From Siderastrea radians (Eukaryota; Cnidaria; Anthozoa; Scleractinia; Rhizangiidae): a stretch of DNA of 64,000 nucleotides. The notes beneath the pieces were generated by a model that did no database searches, was not told the origin of the DNA, and worked only from the letters and a program-made list of their open reading frames with translations. The stretch covers positions 69,679,376 through 69,743,375 of the forward strand of contig OZ024890.1 of assembly GCA_964017195.1 (NCBI GenBank), given 5' to 3'. Below, piece after piece: positions 27,631 to 37,740 of this stretch. Position numbers and translations under genes: made by a program. Numbering within the stretch: position 1 is the stretch's first letter; each line of letters starts with the position of its first letter.

Positions 27631-29340
27631 ATGAGTTATACAAACGGTATTCTTAATCATGTTGATTCTCAAGGACAAGGTCAAAGAGGTTTACCAGGCA
27701 TTGGATTCAAATTAGATTCAAATAATGATTATGATATGCAAAACAAAAAACTGGTTAATGTAAAACAGGGAACTAATAATAATGACGTGGTTACAAAATC
27801 TTATCTTGATTCAGAGATAGCCAAGATTCCAAGTGTGGATACATCTCAATTCATGCTAAAAGCAGGTGATACGATGACAGGGTCACTCATTGTCCCAAAA
27901 GACAATTACCCAGTTCAAGGTAATCTCAACAAGGTTATTAGTTATGAAACGCAAAGAGAGATATTCTTGTCAAAGAAGGAAGGAGGTCGAATGGAGCAAC
28001 ATATTGACATGAACAATAATTTCATCACAAATGTGAAAGATCCAGTTAATTCAGACCATTGTGTTAATAAAAAGTATGTCGAAAATCAGCTTGAAAAAAA
28101 ACTGGATAAAGGATCTGATATTGATATGAAAAATAATTCAATTATCAATCTTGATCTTCCATCAAACCAAAGAGACGCCGCATGTGTTGAGTTTGTTAAC
28201 AACAGAATTGATGACATGACACAAAAAAAGTTTCTCAAAGTTGATGGCACTAACAATATGACTGGAAACTTGAATTTAAATGAAAAAACAATAATCAACT
28301 TGAACACCGATGACAAAGACATAAAATCAGCAGCTAATGTCGGCTATGTCAGCAGTAAGGTACGCACCGCCAAAGGTGATGTGACTGTAGGGCTGAAAAC
28401 TTACTTTGACACAAAAATCAAGGAGTCTCACATCACCAGCTCCACCAATAAGAAAGACGTTTTCAGGTATCTCATGGAAAATGCCGATGAATCTTCAAGT
28501 GAAAACAACATAATAGTTGATGGCATTGTTGACTTTTCTGGTTCCCCCTACAACGTCAACAAAAAAGCTTATAAATTTAAAATGGGGAAAGACGCTCAAA
28601 ATGAGTATTCTTCTCGCATTGGCTTTAACATGTTCAAACTTCCAGAAGGCGAGTACACTTTAGCTATTGAATTTTTCACTCCAAGCACAACAAATTTGTC
28701 AGTGAGTGTCGTTTCCACTTCACTAAATATTGGTCAACAATCAACTAAGCTGTTTGTTAATTACAGTAGATCGATTGTTCACTTACATAAGTGGAGCATA
28801 ACTCCTCCCGAATACATTTACATTGACATGCATTGTCAGGGCACTGCAAGTAGCTCCACTCAAGGAGTTGGTTATTTGATTGTATATGGAGTCAAAGGAT
28901 CACAGAGTAATGTAGACTCGGATGTGTATGATACGGCGTACGTTGTAGAAAATGGTAAAATGGTAATGCAAACAGATTTGTCTTTAAATGGGTATAAATT
29001 AAGTGGTTCAGTTCATTATATACATGGGTATTTAAATACGAAAAACGGGAACACATTTTTATTGAATGGTTGTGACAAAATAATTATTCCAAATCATAGC
29101 CACATATTAACTATAACAGTGCTCTATTTCAAGCTCAAAAGTAAATATAAGCCTATTTCTTTAAAAATAAAACACAGTGACCATTTAACTCAATCAATCA
29201 CTTACACTTCAACCCAATCAACTAAATCACAGACAATAAATATCAATTTAGTACTAGCGTTTGGTCATTTGGCAGTGGAACTGGGTTCAGTTGTGAAAAA
29301 TCAAGAACTCTTAATGTCGATTGAATATAGAGTGCCATAA
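27631..29340 (+). CDS. Fibre-like attachment protein
   Basis: 569 residues. Residues 15-25 (GQGQRGLPGIG) form a short collagen-like bit. Four imperfect repeats follow at about 34-60, 125-150, 164-190 and 214-240, of the form DMxNxxIxNxxxP...DxVxxxYV, with AGDTMTG (78-84) and DGTNNMTG (205-212), the pattern of trimeric tail-fibre shafts. The C-terminal half (from about 280) is a beta-rich, likely receptor-facing domain. No polymerase or enzyme motif. A host-attachment role is inferred from architecture. TCTAAACTAAT lies 21 bases before the ATG, as for the other structural genes. Confidence 0.75.
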   Translation: MSYTNGILNHVDSQGQGQRGLPGIGFKLDSNNDYDMQNKKLVNVKQGTNNNDVVTKSYLDSEIAKIPSVDTSQFMLKAGDTMTGSLIVPKDNYPVQGNLNKVISYETQREIFLSKKEGGRMEQHIDMNNNFITNVKDPVNSDHCVNKKYVENQLEKKLDKGSDIDMKNNSIINLDLPSNQRDAACVEFVNNRIDDMTQKKFLKVDGTNNMTGNLNLNEKTIINLNTDDKDIKSAANVGYVSSKVRTAKGDVTVGLKTYFDTKIKESHITSSTNKKDVFRYLMENADESSSENNIIVDGIVDFSGSPYNVNKKAYKFKMGKDAQNEYSSRIGFNMFKLPEGEYTLAIEFFTPSTTNLSVSVVSTSLNIGQQSTKLFVNYSRSIVHLHKWSITPPEYIYIDMHCQGTASSSTQGVGYLIVYGVKGSQSNVDSDVYDTAYVVENGKMVMQTDLSLNGYKLSGSVHYIHGYLNTKNGNTFLLNGCDKIIIPNHSHILTITVLYFKLKSKYKPISLKIKHSDHLTQSITYTSTQSTKSQTININLVLAFGHLAVELGSVVKNQELLMSIEYRVP

Positions 29341-29483
29341 ACATTTTTTTCATTCATCATATATCACAATGCGGATATCCATCTGATTGGAGTATGGAAT
29401 GCTTTTTAGAATATATTATCCCAAAAGAAATAAGCGTTGAGGTTTCCGATGAAAAACATAATGAATAATCTAAACAATATAAT

Positions 29484-29597
29484 ATGAAAACATCAACTTT
29501 AATCAACGAAATTATTGAGAATATAGAAAAAATAGTTCGAAACATTAGAAAATTATACATCAGTATTAAGAAATCGTTCACAAAAGAAAAAATGTAA
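29484..29597 (+). CDS. 37-residue peptide gene with a late-type start motif
   Basis: ATG 29484 to TAA 29597 encodes MKTSTLINEIIENIEKIVR and a lysine-rich end, probably one amphipathic helix. It is preceded by AATCTAAACAATATAAT, the same motif as the capsid and fibre genes, with TCTAA 15 bases from the ATG. That, more than the short frame, argues it is expressed. Function unknown. Confidence 0.5.
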   Translation: MKTSTLINEIIENIEKIVRNIRKLYISIKKSFTKEKM

Positions 29598-29610
29598 CCA
29601 TATAATATAT

Positions 29611-30102
29611 ATGGATAGACGTGAAAGCATATTCAATTGGAACCATATTTCAGAAAATTTAACGGAAGATCAAATATCTCAGCTGAAAGCATTGTACAAA
29701 TTCTATCATAAGAAATATTGGCTTGCCAAAATGACTTTTAAATATTTCAAAAAGGCAGAACTTACATGTAATATTGGATCTGTTTTATTGGTAGTAATAG
29801 GGACAGTAGTTGGTGGTGTAACGCTAAACCCTATTGTTCTCGGAACAATATCTGGTTCTGGTCTCTTGCTTAAAACATATTCAGAGATCAAAAATTACAA
29901 GAGAAAAATTGAAATGAGTAAATTCGCCTATACATCTTATTCAAAGGTTTTAACAGATTTACGATCCTTTATGAGAGGACTGAAGTATGATGAAAAAGAA
30001 TTTCTTGATCATGTCAAAGTTATAGATGAAATAATCATTGATATGTGTCCATTAACTGACAAATTTGAAAAAAAATACAACAAGGTATTCATCCAAGAAT
30101 AG
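29611..30102 (+). CDS. Two-TM membrane protein, SLATT-like pattern
   Basis: 163 residues: an N-terminal helix with LKALYKFYHKKYWLAKMTFKYFKKAE, then two membrane spans (about 52-70 and 73-90, CNIGSVLLVVIGTVVGG and LNPIVLGTISGSGLLL), then a helical cytoplasmic tail (TYSEIKNYKRKIEMSKFAYTSY...). Charged helix, paired spans and long helix are the layout of SLATT-type pore-forming proteins of conflict systems. The match is by layout only. TGTAACCATATAATATAT lies before the ATG. Confidence 0.6.
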   Translation: MDRRESIFNWNHISENLTEDQISQLKALYKFYHKKYWLAKMTFKYFKKAELTCNIGSVLLVVIGTVVGGVTLNPIVLGTISGSGLLLKTYSEIKNYKRKIEMSKFAYTSYSKVLTDLRSFMRGLKYDEKEFLDHVKVIDEIIIDMCPLTDKFEKKYNKVFIQE

Positions 30103-30646
30103 ATCTTATTTTATCGCCAATAAGAGACATAATACTAGCCCAATATTTATTGTAAAAAGCTAATGTTTTTTTCGATTTACTAATTGGAATATTTTTGTAA
30201 GGTATTCCCATCATCTTGAATATCTTTCTCATAATGAAATTTACGCTAATCATCCTTTTCCTTGTACCATTAACTTCATTAAGAACCTTACCTATCTCGA
30301 CATATATAGCATCAATCTTATGTTTCTGACAGTTTGATATTTTAATGTTATATTTTTCTTCAATATCGAGTAATATGTTGTTGATATGATACTCTCGATG
30401 GTAAACAGATTTTCTTATAAATCTATGTCTATTTTTATAAAAATCAACAAATTCTTTCACATAATTATATCTTTGAACAATACCACAACTTAGACATGCT
30501 AACATCCCATCGTCGTTAATAATATACTGATTATCACAGCATTTATCATCTTTTGGTTTTCTGGCAGAATCTATTTGTTTGTCACAAAAAGGACAAACTG
30601 CTTCTGATTCTTTCAGTTCATCATGTAATTCCTTGTTACAATTCAT
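30089..30646 (-). CDS. VLTF3-like late transcription factor
   Basis: 185 residues. Two zinc ribbons: CPFC (18-21) and C36-C37 with CLSC (51-54). The conserved YHREYHINNILLDI block and the C-terminal RMISVNFIMRKIFKMMGIPYKNIP...KTLAFYNKYW pattern follow, as in the poxvirus A2-like VLTF3 family found across nucleocytoplasmic large DNA viruses and some Polintons. Expected to switch on late genes. Read on the minus strand, opposite its neighbours, with the stop overlapping the end of the two-TM gene. ATAATAGTATAGA lies directly before the ATG, like the polymerase group. Confidence 0.75.
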   Translation of the reverse strand: MNCNKELHDELKESEAVCPFCDKQIDSARKPKDDKCCDNQYIINDDGMLACLSCGIVQRYNYVKEFVDFYKNRHRFIRKSVYHREYHINNILLDIEEKYNIKISNCQKHKIDAIYVEIGKVLNEVNGTRKRMISVNFIMRKIFKMMGIPYKNIPISKSKKTLAFYNKYWASIMSLIGDKIRSILG

Positions 30647-30680
30647 TCTATACTATTATATGAGATATTTTTTTAAGGAA

Positions 30681-31270
30681 ATACAAGTTCCGCAAACACA
30701 GTCTGCTTTTCTGTTCACTACAAACTTTACTGACAAACTTTACTGACAAACTTTACTGACAAACTTTACTGACAAACTTTACTGACAAACTTTACTGACA
30801 AACTTTACTGACAAACTTTACTTCAAATACAAGTTCATCTGATATTACATGACAATCTGATGACTCATCGGGAAAGTCCCATTTCATCGTAAACTTCCTG
30901 TTTTCACCAGACATGTCCAGACTTGTTTCTCGGTATGACTTCCTGTTGTATGAAGTCACGCGATGTGAAAATGCGTTGGTTTCCGCATGAAATAAAAACA
31001 TATAGTATCCAAATAATTGTGCCCATGAAATAAAATACATATAGTTATCCATAAAATAAAAACATATAGATTTCCCAAAAATGGATCTTGTATATAGTAA
31101 ACCATCACATAAAAAAGCGACCATCGCTCTTATCTCTACGAGTTAAGGCTCTGGCCGCACGTATCCTCACCAAAAGTTGGTGACCAAATGATTAGAGTAG
31201 TTATAGAGTTGGCGCTGTTCAAGACCAGTTTTGAAAAAACTGGTCTCGAACCGCCAACTCTATAACTACT
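30681..31270 (-). repeat. Polinton right TIR, 590 bp
   Basis: Inverted match to the left TIR. It carries seven copies of the 13-bp CTTTACTGACAAA unit (about 30725-30822) against four on the left. Confidence 0.95.
31196..31270. repeat. Terminal hairpin of the right TIR, 75 nt
   Basis: Mirror of the left terminal hairpin: 19-bp perfect outer stem and a 16-bp inner stem with one wobble. Confidence 0.9.
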
Positions 31271-31276
31271 CTTAAG
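31271..31276. repeat. Polinton target-site duplication, right copy
   Basis: CTTAAG following the right TIR; pairs with 14577-14582. Confidence 0.9.
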
Positions 31277-31690
31277 TTACATCCCTTTCACTTGATAATA
31301 ACAATGTATCACGTGTATTCATACACAAGGAAATAAACTTCATTACTAGCTTATTCACATGATAGTCGTTTTGATTTCCTTTCAATGTCAGGTATTATTT
31401 CATTGATTCGATTGAAGAATGTCTGCCTCTCCAGAGAGTATTTACTACATTGCAACAAGAAATGAGTTTCATTTTCCACTTGATTTGATTTACACAGTGG
31501 GCATAATCTAGTTTCTCTGGGCATATGATCGGTTTGATATCGACCTTGTTCAATCATAAGTTTGTGATTACTTACTCTAAACGTCACTAAATTTCGTCTT
31601 TCATTAAAGCCTCTTAGCTGGTTTAAATAATCAGATGTAACGTATTCATCCTTAAAAACTTTATAAAAGTCTGTACAAAAGTCTTTATAA
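31277..31690 (-). mobile_element. LINE ORF2 C-terminus and 3' UTR (right piece)
   Basis: The frame 31587-31351 reads MTFRVSNHKLMIEQGRYQTDHMPRETRLCPLCKSNQVENETHFLLQCSKY: the 'S.HKL.IE.GRY...R.CPLC...E.HFLL.C..Y' zinc-knuckle end of LINE reverse-transcriptase proteins. The stop is at 31351, and 3' untranslated sequence runs up to the Polinton insertion and apparently resumes at 14576. The 5' side is cut off at the minisatellite near 31690. Confidence 0.75.
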
Positions 31691-31691
31691 G

Positions 31692-32189
31692 AGCTTGTGG
31701 TAGCTGTAGTACCAGTAGTACTATCAGTACCTAAAGTACCTGTAGTACTCGTAGTACTAGGAGTACTGTAGTACCAGGAGTACTAGTAGTACCTGTAGTA
31801 CCTGTAGTACTAATAGTAACAGTAGTACCAGTTGTACTAGTAGTACTACTGGTACAACTGGTACTACTGGTACAACTGGTAGTACCAGTTGTACCAGTAG
31901 TACAGTTGTACTAGTAGTTGTACTAGTAGTACCTTTAGTACCTGCAGAACTGTAGTACTAGTAGTACCTGTAGTACTAGCAGTACCTGTAGTACTAGTAG
32001 TACCTGTAGTACCTGTAATACTTGTTGTAACTGTAGTACCTGTAGTACTTGTAGAACCTGTAGTACTAGTAGTACCTGTAGTACCAGTAGTACCTGTAGC
32101 ACCTACAGTACCTGTAGTACCTTTAGTACCTGTAGTACCTGTAGTACCTGTAGTACCTGTTGTTCTACTAGTACCAGTAGTTCGCTAAA
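31692..32189. repeat. GTAGTACC minisatellite with internal inverted stretch
   Basis: Tandem GTAGTACCT variants. At about 31830-31930 the units turn round (ACTGGTACAACTGGTAC...) and form a local palindrome. Confidence 0.9.
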
Positions 32190-35100
32190 TACATCCTTAT
32201 GGCTCTGGTCTACTCTAGATCATTTTTGAAAGCTATTTCATCGTGTATTCCAACGCGATGTCCTACGGACTTGTGGCGACGTTTGACTGACCTCGGCGTT
32301 TCAAGGGTAAAACCAACGCTTAAAGGTTGCCGTGGAGGTCAACGCAAACGAACTGGATTCAATCACAGCCTTAGTATAGACCTACAGCCTGGTTTCTCCA
32401 CAGTTTGCTGCCTTAATTCACCCGAGCCATCGGTCTCCAACATCTCTACTCAGTCTGTTAGAAATCTCGAGGACGAAGCTGCTTTGCATAATATTTCAAG
32501 GGAGACATTAAATATTCAGGTTAACACCTTTGCCAGCATTCCAGACGACCCGGACGACCCGCGAGATCCCGAGAGAAACTCGTGGGACAACAACAATCAA
32601 ACAACCAGATCTCATTCAGTCCCGAAAATAATGCTGGCCAACGTTATCTCTGGTACCGGAAATTGTTGAAGTTGCTGAGTTCTCCTTACGCACTGACATC
32701 GATTTGGTATGTATTACAGAACCATGGCTAAAAGAGCGAGTCGCTGACAGCGTTGTGGACATTCCTGGTTACTCCATCTTACGCAGGGATAGGCGCACTG
32801 TCGAGCATGGTGGTGTATGCCTCTTTATCAAGGACGACTACAGTAAATATAAGCGTTTGGATGTGCTACAATGCTGCCAAGAACACGAGATTCTTTGGGA
32901 TCACCTAAGGCCTAAACGACTTCCTATCGGGTTTTCGTGTCTGATTGTTGCAGTCATTTACCGCCCTGACCCATCTCCTGCGAACGATGTCAATATACGC
33001 GAACATTTGTCCAGCTCTTTGGCTCTTGCAGAGCCAATGTACCCTAATTGTGCACTTCTTGTATGTGGGGATTTCAACCGCCTGAACACTCAGGCGCTTA
33101 TGAATCATTTTCGCCTGAAACAAATCGTGAAAGTTCCAACCTGCAAAGATGTCACCTTAGACTTGATTCTCACCAACCTGCAAGCCCACTATAATGATCC
33201 AAACGCATTTCCTCCATTCGGCTTGTCTGATCACAACACTGTAGTGGAAGTGCATAGGAGGAGGGAAAATACTAGCAAAACACACTTGTTTCGTTTGAAA
33301 CGGGATATGCGCGCCAGCTGCAAGGTGGAACTGGGACGATACCTGGGTAGCATGGATTGGTCTGTAATATTCTCGGGTCTCCAGCACTGTGAGGACATGT
33401 TCAAGGTCTTTCAAGAAGTAATCACAACTGGCCTCGATCTCCTTATGCCGTTAAAAAGGGTAAGAATCGACACTCGCGACCCACCCTGGATGAACAATCA
33501 CTTGAAATCTCTTATCCTAAAGAGACAACAGGCCTTCCATAAACAAGGAGCGGATTCTCAACAATTCCGATTCTACAGAAATGCCGTTAACCGTAAGAGA
33601 AAACACTGAAAAGCAAAGTTTTATGAGTCCAAAGTAGAACAGCTAAGAGAGAGTGACCCTAGATTATGGTGGAAGGAGGTGGGTAGGCTGAGCGGAGCAA
33701 ATCACCCTGCTCTAGTGGCCTGCTAGCCCAGTTAAATGTCGATGAACATGAGAACGTATCTACACAGGAAATAGCTGATGCGATTAACAGCACTCTGCTA
33801 GAGCCCTTGGAGGATTACCGACTTCCAAGTGCCATCACAAAGCTGACGCTTGAAGAAGATCACGCCCCTGAGTTCCTTGTGGTATCGGAAGAGGACGTTT
33901 ATAAGAAACTTTCCCATTTAAACCCTGCGAAAGCCAGTGAGCCAGACGGAATTCCGAACTGGATTTTGAAAGACTATTTGGAATTCCTTGTCAACCCGGT
34001 AACTACAATCCTAAATGCCTCAATTAAGGAGCAGCGCTTACCGAGTACGTGGAAACTGGCTGACGTGTCGCCTCTTCCTAAGACGAAACCTGTGAAGGAA
34101 CTTAAAAAAGATCTCAGACCGATATCGCTCACACCATGTATCTCCAAGGTTGCTGAGGACTTCGTCGTTACCCAGTACGTGAAACCTGCTGTGCGTAGTG
34201 TACTTGATTCTAGTCAGTATGGCGCCATTCCGAAGTCCAGTACAACACTAGCCTTATTGGAGATGCTCCATGTCTGGTGTCAAGCGACTGATGGCAATGT
34301 TGATACTATACGGACTGTCTTGTTCGACTATAAGAAAGCATTCGACTTAATCGATCATAGCATTTTAGTAGGAAAACTTAGAGCTCTAGCCATACCTATA
34401 AGTGTAGTTAACTGGAGAATAGATTTTTGTCACATAGATACCAGAGAATTAAGCTTTCGGAAGGTTGCGTTTCGGAATGGGGTCAAGTCCCTTCAGGTGT
34501 CCCGCAAGGGACCAAATTAGGCCCATGGTTATTTCTGATCATGATGAACGATCTAGCGGTAAATAATACACTACTTTGGAAGTACGTGGACGACACAACA
34601 GCTTCGAAATTGTAAGTAAGGGTGACCAGAGTAATGCTCAAGCTATTGCAGACACGGTAGCTGACTGGTCACGCAAGAATAGAGTTAAGTTTAACAATGA
34701 CAAATGCAAGGACCTGCGCATCTCATTTGCCAGCGTAGAAAGAGACTTTCCTCCAGTAGTCATAGATGGTGTGAACATTAAGGTAGTTGAGAGTGCAAAA
34801 CTCTTAGGGCTTACCATTTCTAACGATCTGACTTGGAATGCCCATATAACTGAGGCAATTAAGAAAGCATCTAAACGGCTATATTTTCTCATCCAGCTGA
34901 AAAGGGCCAATGTGTCAGAGAGTGATCTCTCGTTTTTACACTGCATGTATACGTTCCGTCTTAGACTACGCAACTCCAGTATTTCACTATGCCGTGCCTA
35001 AGTATTTATTGAATGAATTAGAGCGCATCCAGAAAAGAGCGTTACGTATTATTTGCCCATATATGGAGTACCATCATGCGCTAAGTAGGCTAGACCTGCC

Positions 35101-35308
35101 CACAATAGCAGAACATCATGACAACATCTGTAAGCGCACTTTCGAGAGCATAGTTAGCGATAGCCAACATAAACTGAGAAAGCTTTTGCCGCTACCATTT
35201 TCCACAAGATTCAACCTAAGGCGCCCGCGCACGTATAGTCTCCCGCATTGTAAGACTAATAGGTTCAACAATAGCTTTTTGATGGCTCCATGTCATCAGC
35301 TAAGATGA
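32190..35308 (+). pseudogene. CR1/L2-type LINE, endonuclease plus reverse transcriptase, decayed
   Basis: Pieces in order. 32199-32669: an N-terminal region with GCRGGQRKR and a DDPDDPRDP stretch. 32704-33609: APE endonuclease (CITEPWLKE, LLVCGDFN and SDHNTVVEV, the D and H of the active site). 33807-34520: RT palm and fingers (KASEPDGIPNWIL, LFDYKKAFDLIDH). 34427-34615: GVPQGTKLGPWLFLIMMNDL and the YVDD catalytic motif (34583-34594). 34576-35308: thumb and C-terminal region (LLGLTISNDLTWNAHI, RRPRTYSLPHCKTNRFNNSFL). At least four frame changes separate them, so it cannot encode an active protein. Flanked on both sides by GTAGTACC-type repeats in opposite orientation. Confidence 0.85.
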
Positions 35309-35354
35309 TACCCCTTTTCTAGTCAAATCTTATTTTTAAATGTATTTACCTTAA

Positions 35355-35489
35355 CTATAGGTACTTCCAGTACTGCAGGTACTACTAGTACTACAGGAAC
35401 TACAGGTACTACACGGATACTACCAGTACTTCAGGAACTACTGGTACTACAGGTACTACGGGCACCTCTAGTACTACAGGTACTACTAG
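35355..35489. repeat. GGTACTAC minisatellite, reversed orientation
   Basis: Same unit family as the other blocks but in the opposite direction, directly after the LINE end and before the next TIR element. Confidence 0.8.
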
Positions 35490-37735
35490 TAAAGCAAGCA
35501 AAGCGTGATATCGGCGAAAATTACCTACAAGCAATGCAGTACAGACTACAAATCACTACGGCGAAACGTCTTCATGTAATGGAAGGAATCCACTGTAACA
35601 TGTAACTGGTAGTCTAGCGAAATAGCCGTACAACGAGGTAAGTTATTCCTTCGATCGTTTCTTTAGATAAGGTAAACGCTTGCGTCTGCTCGCTCGCAAT
35701 CTCTCCTTTCAGGGATAAAAAGCGCCAAAATCGCCTGCGGCGTGGAAACGTGGGCCGCGCGTGATGAGCTGCCGCTGTAAGCGCACGCCACGTTTATATT
35801 TATTTTTAAAGAAAAGTAGCTCTTTCACAAATGCGGTTTACAAAGATGTCCTTAACGAAATAAATAAACTAAACATCTATGAACTCTTTCGTAAGAAAAT
35901 AAACAAGTAAACACGAAGCCCTGTTATACACTCTGTAGTAAAAATAACATAACTGAGTTGACACGCGCATTTGAATACCTTTTCTCGTTTACCCAGGTTG
36001 GAGTCCATGGCATCACCGTATGCCAGAGCGCTTCTGGGGTATGCAACATAATAAACCTTTTTAGACAAAATTTAAGAGAAATGTTGTTTATCTTTTCCTG
36101 GTTCACCCAGGTTGAAGTCCATGGCATCAACGTATGCCTGAGCGCTTCTGGGATATGCAACATAATAAAAATGTCGATACAAAATTTAAGAGAAATGCTG
36201 TATATCTTGTCCTAGTTCACCCAGGTTGGAGTCCATGGCATCACCGTATGTCTGAGCGCTTCTGGGATATGCAACATAAAAAACATTTTGAGACAGAATT
36301 TTAGACAAATGTTGATATCTTTTCCTGGTTTACCCAGGTTGGAGTCCATGGCATCACCGTTTGCCTGAGCGCTTCTGGGATATGCAACATAACAAACATT
36401 TTAAGACAGAATTTTAGACAAATGTCTAAAATACACAGGCTTTGCGTGCGATAATAAAATAAGTTAATAATTCCAAACCGTTTTTTCAGGGGCTTATCTT
36501 TGAGGTAGGATTGTTTTTGGGGGAGGGGGGTTATTGATAATAAGACAAGAATCACTTTTTTTCCCATTTAATTGGAGGGCGATTCTTCAGAAAAAGTACG
36601 GAGAATGTGTGACTTTTATCCCGGAAGTGCCTCTAGGCATACGGTGATGTCAGGACTCCAACTTGGGTAAACCAGAAAGGATGTAGGACATTTGTCTAAA
36701 ATTCTGTCTCAAAATGTTTGTTATGTTGCATATCCCAGAAGCTCTCAGGCATACAATGATGCCAGGACTCCAACCTGGCTGAACCAGATAAGATATTACA
36801 ACGTTTGCCTAAAATTTTGTGTCGCAAAATGTTTATTATGTTACATATCCCAGAAGCTCTCAGGCATACAATGACGCCAGGACTCCAACCTGGCTAAACC
36901 AGATACGATATTACAACATTTTCCTAAATTTTGTGTCGCAAAATGTTTATTACGTTGCATATCCCAGAAGCGCTCAGGCATACAGTGATGCCAGAACTCC
37001 AACCTGGCTTAACCAGAAAGATATACCATATTTGTTTAAATTTTTTTGTCCCAAAATGTTTATTATGTTGCATATCCCAGAAGCTCTCAGGCATACAGTG
37101 ATGCCAGGACTCCAACCTGGCTGGAACAGAAAGATATACAACATTTGCCTAACATTTTGTCTCAAAATGGTTATTATGTTGTATATCCCAAAAGCGCTCA
37201 GGGATACGGTAAAGCCAGGACTCCAGCCTTGGTGTACCAGAAAAGATATTCAAATACGCGTGGTGTACAGTATAACAAGGTTTCTTGTTTACTCACTTTA
37301 TTTTCTCACCTAAGAGTTCATAAATGTTTAGTTTACTTATTCTGTTAAGGACCCCTTTGACCACCACATTTGTGAAAGAGCTTCCTTTTCTTAAAAAGTA
37401 AACAAAAACGTGCTGCGCGCGTACACCAGCTGTTCATCACACGCGAGCCACGTTTTCACGCGGCAGGTGATTTTCGCGCTCGCTGCCGGTGTGTTGTTTT
37501 CGCTCTATTATTCCTGAAAGGAGAGACTTCAAGCAAACGGACGGAGCTTTTTATCTTATCTAAAGAAAACGATCGAAGGAATAACTTACCTCGGTGTGCG
37601 GTTATTTCGCTAGACTACCACCTACATGTTACGGTCGATCCGCTGCATACCTGAAGACGTTTTGCTATAGTGATCTTTAGTCCGTGCTGCATTGTTTGTA
37701 GGTAATCTTCGCCGTCATCACGTTTGCTTGCTTTA
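35490..37735. mobile_element. 2.2 kb TIR element with inverted internal satellite arrays
   Basis: Tips TAAAGCAAGCAAAGCGTGAT (left) and its near complement ending GCTTGCTTTA (right). TIR homology extends about 350 bp each side (CTTCGATCGTTTC... and GAAACGATCGAAG...), with indels. No transposase. The interior is a satellite whose units run forward in the left half and backward in the right half, making the whole element fold-back. Target duplication not evident. Confidence 0.75.
35985..37245. repeat. About 115-bp satellite, four forward then six inverted copies
   Basis: The unit core CAGGTTGGAGTCCATGGCAT...GAGCGCTTCTGGGATATGCA is seen forward at about 35993, 36108, 36220 and 36336, and reversed at about 36640, 36745, 36850, 36966, 37078 and 37190. 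The direction switches in the AT-rich middle (36440-36620). Short open frames across it are translated satellite. Confidence 0.85.
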
Positions 37736-37740
37736 GATTT

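Larger units (their letters stand above)
14583..31270. mobile_element. Polinton/Maverick (adintovirus-like) element, complete, 16,688 bp
   Basis: Bounded by long TIRs starting AGT and by a 6-bp duplication. It encodes the Polinton hallmark set: protein-primed family B polymerase, retroviral-type integrase, adenain-like protease, packaging ATPase, double-jelly-roll major capsid and penton-type minor capsid. It also carries a PLA2-domain protein, a fibre-like protein and a VLTF3-like transcription factor. Genes lie on the minus strand from the left end to 26843, then on the plus strand from 26973 to 30102, with one last minus gene. Apart from the polymerase, the integrase/PLA2 frame change and one uncertain start, all frames are open, so the insertion is young. 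Confidence 0.95.

Noticed and set aside
29357..29581. 74-codon minus-strand frame after the fibre gene
   Set aside because: Low-complexity Ile/Phe/Leu composition with no start motif; the plus strand has a better-supported 37-codon frame.
35985..37245. CRISPR-like array of regularly spaced repeats
   Set aside because: Units are contiguous satellites without unique spacers, reverse direction midway, and the genome is eukaryotic.
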